21,478 nucleotides of DNA, taken from positions 12,138-33,615 of the forward strand of contig NWUY0300027473.1 of assembly GCA_004151065.3 (NCBI GenBank), read 5' to 3'. The notes below the pieces were generated by a model, which saw only the letters and a program-made list of their open reading frames with translations, ran no database searches and had not been told where the DNA came from. The DNA is from Larix sibirica (lineage: Eukaryota; Streptophyta; Pinopsida; Pinales; Pinaceae). Of the stretch, positions 1-11,268 are shown in pieces (positions within the stretch are counted from its first letter, which is position 1; each line of letters opens with the position of its first letter). The position numbers were made by a program, and so were the translations under genes.

Positions 1-105
1 GGGGGTAGGGTATGTACACCTCTGTGGACTTTAGCAGTCAAATTGCTGCGCAGAGGGGGTCCCTTGCCCCACAAACAAGGGCGTCTCATACACCAGATTG
101 GTGTT
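1..105. repeat. Dispersed repeat relic, left flank of copy 1
   Basis: This stretch aligns without gaps to 7418..7522 with 26 mismatches in 105 positions by hand count, whereas the sequence to its right is practically identical between the copies. It therefore belongs to a dispersed repeat family present next to both copies. It is the GC-richer, less mutated member. It is followed by a short A-rich stretch and an (ATT)n run, the kind of 3' tail seen on plant SINE and LINE elements. The family itself I do not recognise. Its left end lies outside the window. Confidence 0.6.
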
Positions 106-132
106 TGGCTTGGCTGTGACCTTAAAAATTAG

Positions 133-155
133 ATTATTATTATTATTATTATTAT
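133..155. repeat. (ATT)n microsatellite, copy 1
   Basis: A 23-base run of ATT units follows the 3' part of the dispersed repeat and precedes SNU23 intron sequence. The same run with the same length is at 7550..7572. Equal length at a fast-mutating microsatellite argues that the two large copies are either very young or the same molecule assembled twice. Confidence 0.9.
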
Positions 156-443
156 ATTTCCCCTGTTCCAACAAGCACTTATAATGATTATATTTTTATT
201 TTTTACATACGACATATGAGTACTAGGTTCAACCATGGGTAAGTCTTGATAATAAGCTTCAGCATTCTGCTTTTGAAAGTCATTTTGCTTCCAACTCTTA
301 ATGCTTTAATTAATTAGTCTCCATGTGCACTAAGGACTCAATCTCAATTTTCATTATGAAACCCTCAAAACAAAATTTGAATTGTAATTCAAAATCGGTT
401 CCTCATACGAAAGTAATTGACGATGTTTTCCCTTTTTCCACAG

Positions 444-3400
444 GTTGTTACTCCGGTTGCCCCTTTGAGCCAGCAGGTATGCAGTTTATTTCATCAATTT
501 TTAAATGGGAAGAGGCTATGTTTGGAAAGTGCCAGTGTTTTTAATCTGTGATTTTAAATCTCCAGTTATTTTACTGTATTATTTCTGTTTTATTATTAAT
601 TTTTTTACATATTCTCTTTTTGTGTTGTCATAAATCATTAAGTTGAATAAAAAGAACAGAATTTATAACTCATATAACTAATAGCATGACCTGCAAATGT
701 CCAATTGGGACCCGCTTGAAAAGTGCGATCAATGTTGTATATTGTAAAATGTGATAATTATTTTTTCTTCCTTGAAGCCCAGTTCATGACCATACGCATT
801 ATTCACAGTGTTGTCTGAAACATTTAATGAGAATTCGATGTTAAGATTTGGGGTTCATCGAAGTGTTGTTGCCGGTTTAGATGTTTCGGTTCTTAATGAA
901 AACAGATGTTGCTTTTCCAGCTCATTGGTCTACTGCTTTTGACTTTGATAGCCCAGCTTTTTCAATATCTAATATTTTGAAACTTTACACGTAATTGTTC
1001 TGCAGGCTGGATATTATTGCAGTGTTTGTGAGTGTGTAGTGAAGGATTCGGCAAATTATCTGGACCATATCAATGGCAAAAAGCGTACAATTTCTGTCCC
1101 TGAAAACATCATAATTTAATTATTCTAATAATTATTGTAGGAACTCCAGTTTGGTCCTGACTTTACCATCTTAGAACAACACATGATTCTAATGATTTAT
1201 ATTTATGTTTTAAATAGATCAAAGGGCATTGGGGATGTCAATGCGAGTGGAAAGGGCATCATTGGAACAGGTATATGGTATTATTTTATTTCATGATAGT
1301 AATTGTTATTGTCAATGATGTTTGTAAAACTTCATTTTAGCTGTAGAGGCAAATAGTAAATAGTGTTCTTATTTACACAGGTGATCTTTCCGGTTGTTGC
1401 TCCTAATAATTCCTTTCTAAGTGTGCTTTGTGTTAGAATTTGTCTATATGTATTGTAATTTATTTTCTACCATGTTTTGGGGTAGCTGCTAGTGTTCCTA
1501 TCTACCTCTGTCACTTAGGAAGGCCACAGGGGCGTGGTAATGATGTAGGGCAATGTCATTCTTTAAAGTTTAAACCTTATACTCTCATAATTTGTTGGCA
1601 ATGGCTTGCCAATTCGTATATTATTCAGATACTTATTAGGCACCTTTTGATCACTTGGTTCATTAGTCAGTCTCTCGCTGCCGGAAATAACACACAAAAA
1701 AAGAAAAAGAAAATGCAGACAATTCGATTGATGACATCCTTAAACAGGTGTTGGATAAGTATAGCGGTATATGATCAATTAAGATAATAGCAATCTAGCT
1801 GAGTCCAATTCCCTTCACTAAGCTGCAATTTTGACAATTTGACTTCATAATATGAAATAGTTGCTCATATTGCGTGCCAACATGGAAGCAACTTCCATAC
1901 TGCCACTTATTTTCCTAAGGAGGCCAATTTCTTATGTGAATGATCACATAAAAAGAAGGGAAAATATTCTTCTAAAGAGGAACAGTTTCGTATGTGACGG
2001 ATTTTGGCAAAAGGGAGAATATTCTGCTTAAGGGGTGCAAATGGAAACCTGGCATCTCCTCTGACCATCATGCTGCTGGAACACTGCCTATGTTTTACTG
2101 ATAGCCATTTATGGAGAATATCTTGTAGTTTTTTTGGAATATAGCTTACCTTATAATAAATATGGGGTTATTTTACAATGAAAACAAGGGCCTACAGAAG
2201 TCGGGCCATCAGCTGTTGTGGCTCATAGCCATGAGTCATACTCGGTGAAATTAATAATGAAAATGCACCAACAGAACATAATAAGATAAAATAGTGCTAT
2301 AAATTCTTGTGGCTCTTCGCATTATTATATCAACTTTTATTGTTATGAAAAACCAAGGCCATGATGTGGAGGGAGCCAAGCAATGACATGCATGATAAAT
2401 ATAAATTGGAATGTATCCAAACATAGCTAAAATGGAGTTTGTTCATAAATTAAGTATTGATCTCTAACTTTATGTGCCACTTCCATTCTTCACTGTGTGA
2501 TCCCATTCTATATTTTTGTGCCAATGTGGGAACACTTGTCGATCAACTCATTATTGAGAATTAGAGCTTTAGGAACAGAACCACTCTCAAGGGCTTGTCT
2601 CTCCTAGCCAGAACTGGGCTTAGTTAGCCATTAGAAGTCTACTAGGTTCATTACCGCCTCCTGTGCTGCTGATTTATATAGAAGTGCTTAATTCTTATGC
2701 TTGTTGCATTGTCTTGGTTTATCGCTTGCCTATCTTTCCATGTTTGTTTATCAAATATCTTTGATATAGAGAGAAATGGTTGTTTGCTTCCATCCTTTCT
2801 CTTTGCTTTGACTTTGCACAGGTTCATTAATATTTTTCATTTCACATGGGCATGTGTTGTTCTTCAGGTACAACAGCGGTTTGAAACGTTGAAGAAAAGG
2901 AAGGTTGCCAGTAGCCTTACTGAACAAGGTGACTGTTTATGCCAATCATGGTGCCCATACCTATTAAACTTACCAATTTCATGTCCTGGTTGCGTGTTCA
3001 TTTGTTACATTCTTTATGTGCAGAATATGTTCAAAATAGTTATGCTTTATGTTTGCAAGGATTTTTTTTAATTTAGCTAAGACAGAAGTAAAAGGCTACT
3101 ACAAAAAACACGTTTTAACTGTTGAGTTGTGCACAATGAAATAGGTTGGTCCAAATTTTATAAAGCCTAAATGTTGAGAATGCTGAGACAGTCAAATCAA
3201 TAGAAATATCAAGAATGAAAATTTCATTAAATCAAAATAACAGACCTTCTTGTAGACTTTTAAGCTGTTTATGGTCAACCTGGTCTCACATACAGCAAAG
3301 TTGTGGCCCTGTTAGGATTAATGCCTGTTTTGCTTGAGGTTTTCTCTAAACTTTTTCGATATGATTCATATAATCTCTGTGATTTCAAAACATATATTCC

Positions 3401-3851
3401 TTCATTTAGGGACTGTTGGTGCTTTCTATATGTAAATATGTCTCACATGTAAACAGTGATCAGCTGGTTATTTTATTTCTATTATCTTAATTCTCCTGAC
3501 CTAATTTATTTGTTTTTATTTTCTAGATTTGGATAATAGGATACTGAAACAGCAACAAGAGGAGGAAGAGAGAAAACGACAGCGTAGGGAGAAGAAAAAA
3601 GAAAGAAGGGTATCCTCAGAACTATCAGTTATTATTATATGCTAGGGGTTTGGAAAAGGGTCATTTTTCCTGATCTGTTCTGAGAAATAGTGTGCTTAAA
3701 TATCTTTTATTGTGTAAATACATTGATGTATTGCATTTCTAATCATGTTTTGGCACAGAAAGAAAAGGCGGTGGAGGAAGATCTCGAGGACTGTGATCAG
3801 GAGGTAGCTGCTATGATGGGGTTTGCTGGATTTGGATCTACCAAAAAGTAG
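444..3851 (+). CDS. SNU23: SNU23/ZMAT2-type splicing factor, 3' part (six exons)
   Basis: Exons read 444..476, 1006..1084, 1218..1270, 2868..2928, 3527..3609 and 3759..3851. All have GT..AG borders and compatible phases and give 133 residues ending in TAG. Visible residues 16-38 form a U1/matrin-type zinc finger, C-x2-C-x12-H-x5-H, followed by the conserved [16 protein letters not shown] stretch. An acidic then lysine/arginine-rich helix (about 80-111) leads to a [12 protein letters not shown]-like C-terminus. This matches plant homologues of yeast Snu23 and human ZMAT2, which are about 200 residues long, so roughly 70 N-terminal residues are encoded by exons left of the window. The protein is a component of the U4/U6.U5 tri-snRNP and spliceosomal B complex. 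The first visible exon carries the [11 protein letters not shown] motif that normally follows a GKTQ stretch. An intron splits the codon of the last zinc-binding histidine (C at 1084, AT at 1218). No premature stop or frameshift is present in these exons. Confidence 0.93.
1271..2867 (+). other. Long SNU23 intron (about 1.6 kb)
   Basis: The intron runs from GT at 1271 to AG at 2866-2867 and joins codons for Gln and Val without a split codon. It is AT-rich with U-rich tracts and several chance ORFs of up to about 115 codons that lack any family resemblance. I see no inserted transposon with recognisable ends and no nested gene. Confidence 0.8.
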
Positions 3852-4500
3852 ACCAGAATCTTTCAATTACAGAAACATAATATTCCTGACAACTTTGCAA
3901 TGTATCAATGAGTGTGCACATTGAAGATTGTCTAGAGTGCACATATTCCTCTGTATAACTGACCTGTGTAGTTTGTTGAAAAAATCATTTGTGACCTGCC
4001 TTGATAGGGTGATTATTCATATCTTAAATACTACATCTGTATTCATAATTCAAATGCTCATCTTCACTGTGCCCATACATTATATCAATATGTATGGCAC
4101 TTTTCATCATACCTTCTTTCTGGTGTTGAAAGAAATTGTATATCTAGTTTAATGTTATGTAGAGTTCACATTCTTGTGCATTTCTGTGTAAAAAAATCCA
4201 TTCCAGATTCCTTGACACTAGTAATAAGTGCACGTGAAGAAGAAATCAAATTGGCAATAATGGTCAAAGTTAATTTGGGAATCTGTATGGTATCATGCTT
4301 TCATTTGGTTATGGAAATTTGGACTCACGTGATTATATGGTCTATGGTTGTCATGCTTTGTGATAGACAAGCTTTATGGCTTTATCTAGATTCTAGGTTG
4401 ATCTTTTTAGTTGGTTGAGGTAGTTCTAATAACTATCTTTGAAATTTTTTGGCTCAGAGGAATACCTCACAACCTTATTTATATCTCAATTCGCTGGTAG
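3852..4500 (+). other. SNU23 3' flank, probable 3' UTR
   Basis: AT-rich sequence follows the TAG stop. It probably contains the 3' UTR and polyadenylation site, but I cannot place a cleavage site: plant near-upstream elements are degenerate and no strong AATAAA stands out. Two overlapping open frames (3928..4152 and 4152..4418) have no recognisable protein content and are taken as chance. Confidence 0.4.
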
Positions 4501-6381
4501 TGAGTGCTCCACTCATTGTTTTTCTGTGTTGTGTAACGTGTTGCATCATCCTAACGAAATCATTTGATTTGTAGTTAGTCCCTACCCTTGTGAAATGATG
4601 CATCAAGATTGTCTTGCTAGCAATGCAAGAAATTGTGTTATTATTTATTGGATTGTATTTGTTTTCACTGTCATCTGTTCAGAGATCAACAAAACCTAAA
4701 TTCACCATTACATCTTGTAAATAGTTCAATCAAAATGAAAAGGAATTCTCATGTCCATTATCTTCTCTTCTAGCAACTTCTTTTTGGTCCAAAACAAATG
4801 TTGCATGAGAACCCATCTCCACTCCTAGGGACACATCCCCAGTGTTTCTTGTACATGGGACTGCAGTGGGGAAGCCCCTCTTTATAAAAGGATGTCCCTG
4901 AGGATGTGGGGAACTTCTCTCACGTCACCTACATGTTTCCAACCAAAAATGGGGATGTGTGGGAGACTTCCTTTGATGGTTTCAGGGGCATCTGGATGAC
5001 CCCTATCTAAATAGAGGCTCATGTGGTATTAGTTCTCCAAGAAAAATTAGGTGCACCTTCCAACCATCCTTGAAACACATCAAGGATGGTTTCCACTTCC
5101 TTGGTGCAGCATAGGTGCATACCTTTCATATATAATCTTAGTCACTTTCTGCACTTTGGACTAATTAAAACCCCAAACATAATGTAGTCCAACATTGCAT
5201 CTCCCATGGTTGCCACCATCTTCATGAATTTCCTCGTAATCACCCTAGAACCCTTCTCTCAACCGTAAAACACTGTCTTTTTCCCTTGAAATATTTTTTA
5301 TTAGGTTACTTAGATATGTTCTTTTATACCGTCTCATGGGAGTGTTCCTCTTACTTGATAGTAGTTATTATTTCCTTCATTATTCTAGTTTTCAAGTCAG
5401 CTGGGCTTTTCTTTCATCTATTTTTCACTATTTGCAAACCACCTCCATTCTAAGCTCAGGGATTGATGGTGGTGGTTTTGTGTTCTAGTTCCATCTAGGT
5501 GAAACTTTTGGGATACTTTGCTATAAATGGCCCAATACATAGTAGACACTGCAGATAAAGGTGGTTTTTTCATGCTTAAGCTATTATTTTTGTTGAGAAC
5601 CATTGATATTCGATATGATTTTGTTTGATAAGCCTATGCTTGGTCAATGCGCAACTTAGTCCAAGCAAACACCCACTTCTCTGTTTTTGTTTATCAAGCT
5701 ATAAGATATGTCCCTGGAGTTTTGAATTTTTTCAAAGGACATCTTCCCTAAAGCGAATGGGAGGATTTAGGAGATTCGCTATATGAAAGTGGTGGTGACA
5801 AAGACACCTGTGGTCGCTGGGTTGAACCTAGAGAACCATTATTTTAACAAGACACCAACTATTTTTCAAAATCCTTGGCTAGAAAGAAACCCTTGGAACA
5901 AAATATATGTATAAAGTTCTAGTTTTGGTGATCGTTTTCCTCGTTTGCCACTGCATATGCGTTTTGCTAGGCAAGTGAAGTTATATATAAGAGAACTTTC
6001 CTTTATTTTTAAACTCCTCCCCTAGTTTGGTCCATACAAACTCAATAAATTGGGGCTACCTTTGATTTCTCTATGATGGATCTTTTTCCGAGGCAAGGTA
6101 TGTGCATTCCTATTGTGGTTGAAACCTTATAAAAAAATGCTGAATGGCAGTGGTTGATGGAGACAATCTAGTCTGGATCGAGGAATAATGTTGTGAGGGC
6201 TCAAAGAACACCCTAAAACATTAACTAATGAAGGAAAAAGTTGCAAGATAATTTCCAGCGAGAGTGCCATTGATTATGGCGTAGTCGATAAGGCAATCCA
6301 GTTTGTGGAGCAGCCACAAACTCAATGGGAGCTGTAGCTGCTGTCGGGGTTGGTTTGTCAGTGTTGGACACCGTTTTAAAC
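4501..6381. other. Gene-less stretch, old repeat-like DNA
   Basis: I see no credible gene here on either strand. Around 4800-5030 the sequence becomes GC-richer, with repeated GGGGATGTG and CATCCCC-like words of the type found in decayed LTR elements, but no LTR ends, primer-binding site or polyprotein motif can be shown. A perfect 12-bp stem with a 6-base loop lies at 5062..5091. Confidence 0.4.
5062..5091. repeat. Perfect 12-bp inverted repeat (stem-loop)
   Basis: AACCATCCTTGA (5062..5073) is matched by its exact reverse complement TCAAGGATGGTT (5080..5091) across a six-base loop. The duplicate is at 12479..12508. It lies outside any transcript I can define, so no role is proposed. Confidence 0.8.
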
Positions 6382-6814
6382 TATATTTTATTCTAGTGAT
6401 ACCAAACTTCAAATCAGTTTGAACATGTTATTGTACCAAGAGGAGCAAGGTGCTTTACAGCCTAGTATGAGGAAGATGTCACATAACGTTATGTAACGTG
6501 ACACTACTAAAAATAAAAAGCAATTAAAAAAATATGTCAACTCACAAAACAAAAAATTAAAACCAAACAAGAAGTAATTAAAAAAATCTATGTCAGCTTA
6601 TAAAATAAATAAAAAAACCATCAAAGATCCATCTTAAACCCGGTGCTTATATACTTTTTCACCTTGTAGAAATTCTATAGGCTTAAAACTACGTATATAA
6701 ATTACATTATCTGCAATCTCACTCAATAATTCCTCTTTCTTCACTACTAATATGATTCTCAACTTTTCCCGCTTGGATTGATAAAGCTCAAAGTCACGAT
6801 ATTTCCACCTATAT
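6382..6814. repeat. Third, incomplete copy of the 448-bp repeat
   Basis: This stretch matches 13799..14231 (arm A of the 448-bp tandem repeat) at all bases I compared except A6506, where both arms have G. It shares arm A's bases at the positions that distinguish A from B (T, C and A corresponding to 13826, 13863 and 13864). It stops 15 bases short of the arm end, at the N. It contains the palindrome ACATAACGTTATGT at 6481..6494 inside a longer GTCAC..GTGAC bounded segment (6478..6502). Confidence 0.9.
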
Positions 6815-6815
6815 N
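6815..6815. other. Single N, probable contig junction
   Basis: The unresolved base aligns exactly to T14232 in arm A and C14680 in arm B, the last base difference between those arms. All sequence left of it matches copy 2, and the sequence right of it matches nothing else in the window. This is where a short-read assembler would meet a fork and stop. I read it as a join between contigs rather than an ambiguous base. Confidence 0.7.
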
Positions 6816-7417
6816 AGCCAATGCAGGTGCAATGTCAAGGACATTGCCACCCAATGGCTCATGTTATGAATATATCCCAAAAAACAATAAAAATGTCAAT
6901 CAAAACTCAACAAATTCTTAAAATATTAGAAGAAAAACTTTCAATGTACACCATAATCATATCCCATAATTATAATATATTTTTTATTAATTATTTTGGT
7001 TTTTTATTATATTGATATTATAAAATATCTATTTTTTAATAAAGAGGCTTATAATCTAGGAGTAGTTGCTTGACATTTTCTTTTTAGACGATGAAAATTG
7101 AGCAACATTATAGCTTGTTGTACATACATTTCTTTTTTTTGTCCAACTAATTAGCCAGCTTTACTAAATGTCATGCATTCTAGCTATTGGAACCACACTA
7201 ACTAGGCGAGGGAGAAATTACGTGGCCCCATTGATATTGTATGAGATCTTTAAAAAAAAATCAATAATGAATATGTATGATTTATTTTTATTTTTATTTT
7301 TTATTTTTTAATAATGATTTTAAAGACAATTTTATATATAACAATTTATATATAGTTTGAGTGGGTCTTGATTAAGAATATGTGTTTTCTCTTAGTTATA
7401 GGTTCAAATATAGAGGG
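6816..7417. other. Unique AT-rich spacer between the large copies
   Basis: No gene is visible. The stretch is low-complexity AT-rich DNA with T-rich runs around 7280-7310. It has no counterpart after copy 2 and holds no SNU23 5' exon. Confidence 0.7.
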
Positions 7418-7522
7418 GGCAATAGGGTATGTACATCTCCTTAAACTTTAGTAGTCAAATCACTATATAGAAGGGGTCCTTTATCCCATAAACAAATGAA
7501 TCTCATACACCAAATTGGTGTC
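7418..7522. repeat. Dispersed repeat relic, left flank of copy 2
   Basis: This is the older-looking member of the family also seen at 1..105. Of 26 mismatches, 22 are transitions, and 19 of those have C or G in the first copy and T or A here, as expected from decay of methylated cytosines. Mismatches end at 7522 and perfect identity with the other copy starts at 7523. Confidence 0.7.
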
Positions 7523-7549
7523 TGGCTTGGCTGTGACCTTAAAAATTAG

Positions 7550-7572
7550 ATTATTATTATTATTATTATTAT
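7550..7572. repeat. (ATT)n microsatellite, copy 2
   Basis: Identical in length and sequence to 133..155. Confidence 0.9.
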
Positions 7573-7860
7573 ATTTCCCCTGTTCCAACAAGCACTTATA
7601 ATGATTATATTTTTATTTTTTACATACGACATATGAGTACTAGGTTCAACCATGGGTAAGTCTTGATAATAAGCTTCAGCATTCTGCTTTTGAAAGTCAT
7701 TTTGCTTCCAACTCTTAATGCTTTAATTAATTAGTCTCCATGTGCACTAAGGACTCAATCTCAATTTTCATTATGAAACCCTCAAAACAAAATTTGAATT
7801 GTAATTCAAAATCGGTTCCTCATACGAAAGTAATTGACGATGTTTTCCCTTTTTCCACAG

Positions 7861-10800
7861 GTTGTTACTCCGGTTGCCCCTTTGAGCCAGCAGGTATGCA
7901 GTTTATTTCATCAATTTTTAAATGGGAAGAGGCTATGTTTGGAAAGTGCCAGTGTTTTTAATCTGTGATTTTAAATCTCCAGTTATTTTACTGTATTATT
8001 TCTGTTTTATTATTAATTTTTTTACATATTCTCTTTTTGTGTTGTCATAAATCATTAAGTTGAATAAAAAGAACAGAATTTATAACTCATATAACTAATA
8101 GCATGACCTGCAAATGTCCAATTGGGACCCGCTTGAAAAGTGCGATCAATGTTGTATATTGTAAAATGTGATAATTATTTTTTCTTCCTTGAAGCCCAGT
8201 TCATGACCATACGCATTATTCACAGTGTTGTCTGAAACATTTAATGAGAATTCGATGTTAAGATTTGGGGTTCATCGAAGTGTTGTTGCCGGTTTAGATG
8301 TTTCGGTTCTTAATGAAAACAGATGTTGCTTTTCCAGCTCATTGGTCTACTGCTTTTGACTTTGATAGCCCAGCTTTTTCAATATCTAATATTTTGAAAC
8401 TTTACACGTAATTGTTCTGCAGGCTGGATATTATTGCAGTGTTTGTGAGTGTGTAGTGAAGGATTCGGCAAATTATCTGGACCATATCAATGGCAAAAAG
8501 CGTACAATTTCTGTCCCTGAAAACATCATAATTTAATTATTCTAATAATTATTGTAGGAACTCCAGTTTGGTCCTGACTTTACCATCTTAGAACAACACA
8601 TGATTCTAATGATTTATATTTATGTTTTAAATAGATCAAAGGGCATTGGGGATGTCAATGCGAGTGGAAAGGGCATCATTGGAACAGGTATATGGTATTA
8701 TTTTATTTCATGATAGTAATTGTTATTGTCAATGATGTTTGTAAAACTTCATTTTAGCTGTAGAGGCAAATAGTAAATAGTGTTCTTATTTACACAGGTG
8801 ATCTTTCCGGTTGTTGCTCCTAATAATTCCTTTCTAAGTGTGCTTTGTGTTAGAATTTGTCTATATGTATTGTAATTTATTTTCTACCATGTTTTGGGGT
8901 AGCTGCTAGTGTTCCTATCTACCTCTGTCACTTAGGAAGGCCACAGGGGCGTGGTAATGATGTAGGGCAATGTCATTCTTTAAAGTTTAAACCTTATACT
9001 CTCATAATTTGTTGGCAATGGCTTGCCAATTCGTATATTATTCAGATACTTATTAGGCACCTTTTGATCACTTGGTTCATTAGTCAGTCTCTCGCTGCCG
9101 GAAATAACACACAAAAAAAGAAAAAGAAAATGCAGACAATTCGATTGATGACATCCTTAAACAGGTGTTGGATAAGTATAGCGGTATATGATCAATTAAG
9201 ATAATAGCAATCTAGCTGAGTCCAATTCCCTTCACTAAGCTGCAATTTTGACAATTTGACTTCATAATATGAAATAGTTGCTCATATTGCGTGCCAACAT
9301 GGAAGCAACTTCCATACTGCCACTTATTTTCCTAAGGAGGCCAATTTCTTATGTGAATGATCACATAAAAAGAAGGGAAAATATTCTTCTAAAGAGGAAC
9401 AGTTTCGTATGTGACGGATTTTGGCAAAAGGGAGAATATTCTGCTTAAGGGGTGCAAATGGAAACCTGGCATCTCCTCTGACCATCATGCTGCTGGAACA
9501 CTGCCTATGTTTTACTGATAGCCATTTATGGAGAATATCTTGTAGTTTTTTTGGAATATAGCTTACCTTATAATAAATATGGGGTTATTTTACAATGAAA
9601 ACAAGGGCCTACAGAAGTCGGGCCATCAGCTGTTGTGGCTCATAGCCATGAGTCATACTCGGTGAAATTAATAATGAAAATGCACCAACAGAACATAATA
9701 AGATAAAATAGTGCTATAAATTCTTGTGGCTCTTCGCATTATTATATCAACTTTTATTGTTATGAAAAACCAAGGCCATGATGTGGAGGGAGCCAAGCAA
9801 TGACATGCATGATAAATATAAATTGGAATGTATCCAAACATAGCTAAAATGGAGTTTGTTCATAAATTAAGTATTGATCTCTAACTTTATGTGCCACTTC
9901 CATTCTTCACTGTGTGATCCCATTCTATATTTTTGTGCCAATGTGGGAACACTTGTCGATCAACTCATTATTGAGAATTAGAGCTTTAGGAACAGAACCA
10001 CTCTCAAGGGCTTGTCTCTCCTAGCCAGAACTGGGCTTAGTTAGCCATTAGAAGTCTACTAGGTTCATTACCGCCTCCTGTGCTGCTGATTTATATAGAA
10101 GTGCTTAATTCTTATGCTTGTTGCATTGTCTTGGTTTATCGCTTGCCTATCTTTCCATGTTTGTTTATCAAATATCTTTGATATAGAGAGAAATGGTTGT
10201 TTGCTTCCATCCTTTCTCTTTGCTTTGACTTTGCACAGGTTCATTAATATTTTTCATTTCACATGGGCATGTGTTGTTCTTCAGGTACAACAGCGGTTTG
10301 AAACGTTGAAGAAAAGGAAGGTTGCCAGTAGCCTTACTGAACAAGGTGACTGTTTATGCCAATCATGGTGCCCATACCTATTAAACTTACCAATTTCATG
10401 TCCTGGTTGCGTGTTCATTTGTTACATTCTTTATGTGCAGAATATGTTCAAAATAGTTATGCTTTATGTTTGCAAGGATTTTTTTTAATTTAGCTAAGAC
10501 AGAAGTAAAAGGCTACTACAAAAAACACGTTTTAACTGTTGAGTTGTGCACAATGAAATAGGTTGGTCCAAATTTTATAAAGCCTAAATGTTGAGAATGC
10601 TGAGACAGTCAAATCAATAGAAATATCAAGAATGAAAATTTCATTAAATCAAAATAACAGACCTTCTTGTAGACTTTTAAGCTGTTTATGGTCAACCTGG
10701 TCTCACATACAGCAAAGTTGTGGCCCTGTTAGGATTAATGCCTGTTTTGCTTGAGGTTTTCTCTAAACTTTTTCGATATGATTCATATAATCTCTGTGAT

Positions 10801-11268
10801 TTCAAAACATATATTCCTTCATTTAGGGACTGTTGGTGCTTTCTATATGTAAATATGTCTCACATGTAAACAGTGATCAGCTGGTTATTTTATTTCTATT
10901 ATCTTAATTCTCCTGACCTAATTTATTTGTTTTTATTTTCTAGATTTGGATAATAGGATACTGAAACAGCAACAAGAGGAGGAAGAGAGAAAACGACAGC
11001 GTAGGGAGAAGAAAAAAGAAAGAAGGGTATCCTCAGAACTATCAGTTATTATTATATGCTAGGGGTTTGGAAAAGGGTCATTTTTCCTGATCTGTTCTGA
11101 GAAATAGTGTGCTTAAATATCTTTTATTGTGTAAATACATTGATGTATTGCATTTCTAATCATGTTTTGGCACAGAAAGAAAAGGCGGTGGAGGAAGATC
11201 TCGAGGACTGTGATCAGGAGGTAGCTGCTATGATGGGGTTTGCTGGATTTGGATCTACCAAAAAGTAG
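7861..11268 (+). pseudogene. SNU23: SNU23/ZMAT2 second copy, lacking 5' exons
   Basis: The same six exons recur at 7861..7893, 8423..8501, 8635..8687, 10285..10345, 10944..11026 and 11176..11268, with identical splice sites and stop codon. Unlike copy 1, its upstream DNA (6816..7860) is visible and contains no exon for the missing N-terminal ~70 residues and no recognisable promoter. If the order is real, this is a 5'-truncated gene copy that could be expressed only by readthrough from copy 1 or a new promoter. The exons show no disabling mutation, so the loss would be very recent. Alternatively it is the true 3' half of the gene and the neighbouring copy is an assembly duplicate. Confidence 0.8.

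Larger units (their letters stand above)
106..6814. repeat. Large tandem repeat, copy 1 (period 7,417 bp)
   Basis: Every landmark in this block recurs 7,417 bp downstream: exon borders, spurious intronic ORFs, the microsatellite and the hairpins. I found one substitution, A6506 against G13923, and no indel. The block contains the 3' two-thirds of the SNU23 gene plus about 2.5 kb of downstream DNA. It ends at a single N (6815), where the other copy continues with different sequence. It may be a young duplication or an assembly duplicate; the N and the abrupt edges favour the latter. Confidence 0.95.

Noticed and set aside
323-544. 73-codon open frame over the first SNU23 exon
   Set aside because: It reads the exon in the wrong frame; the SNU23 frame ([11 protein letters not shown]) with GT..AG borders is the real one.
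1440-1787. 115-codon frame inside the long intron
   Set aside because: No recognisable protein features, lies wholly within a well-defined intron, and appears twice only because the block is duplicated.
2697-3071. 124-codon open frame containing [13 protein letters not shown]
   Set aside because: It is intron sequence read into the true exon 2868..2928 and out again; splice sites at both ends define the exon.
4152-4418. 88-codon frame in the 3' flank of SNU23
   Set aside because: Hydrophobic low-information translation expected from AT-rich DNA; no family resemblance.
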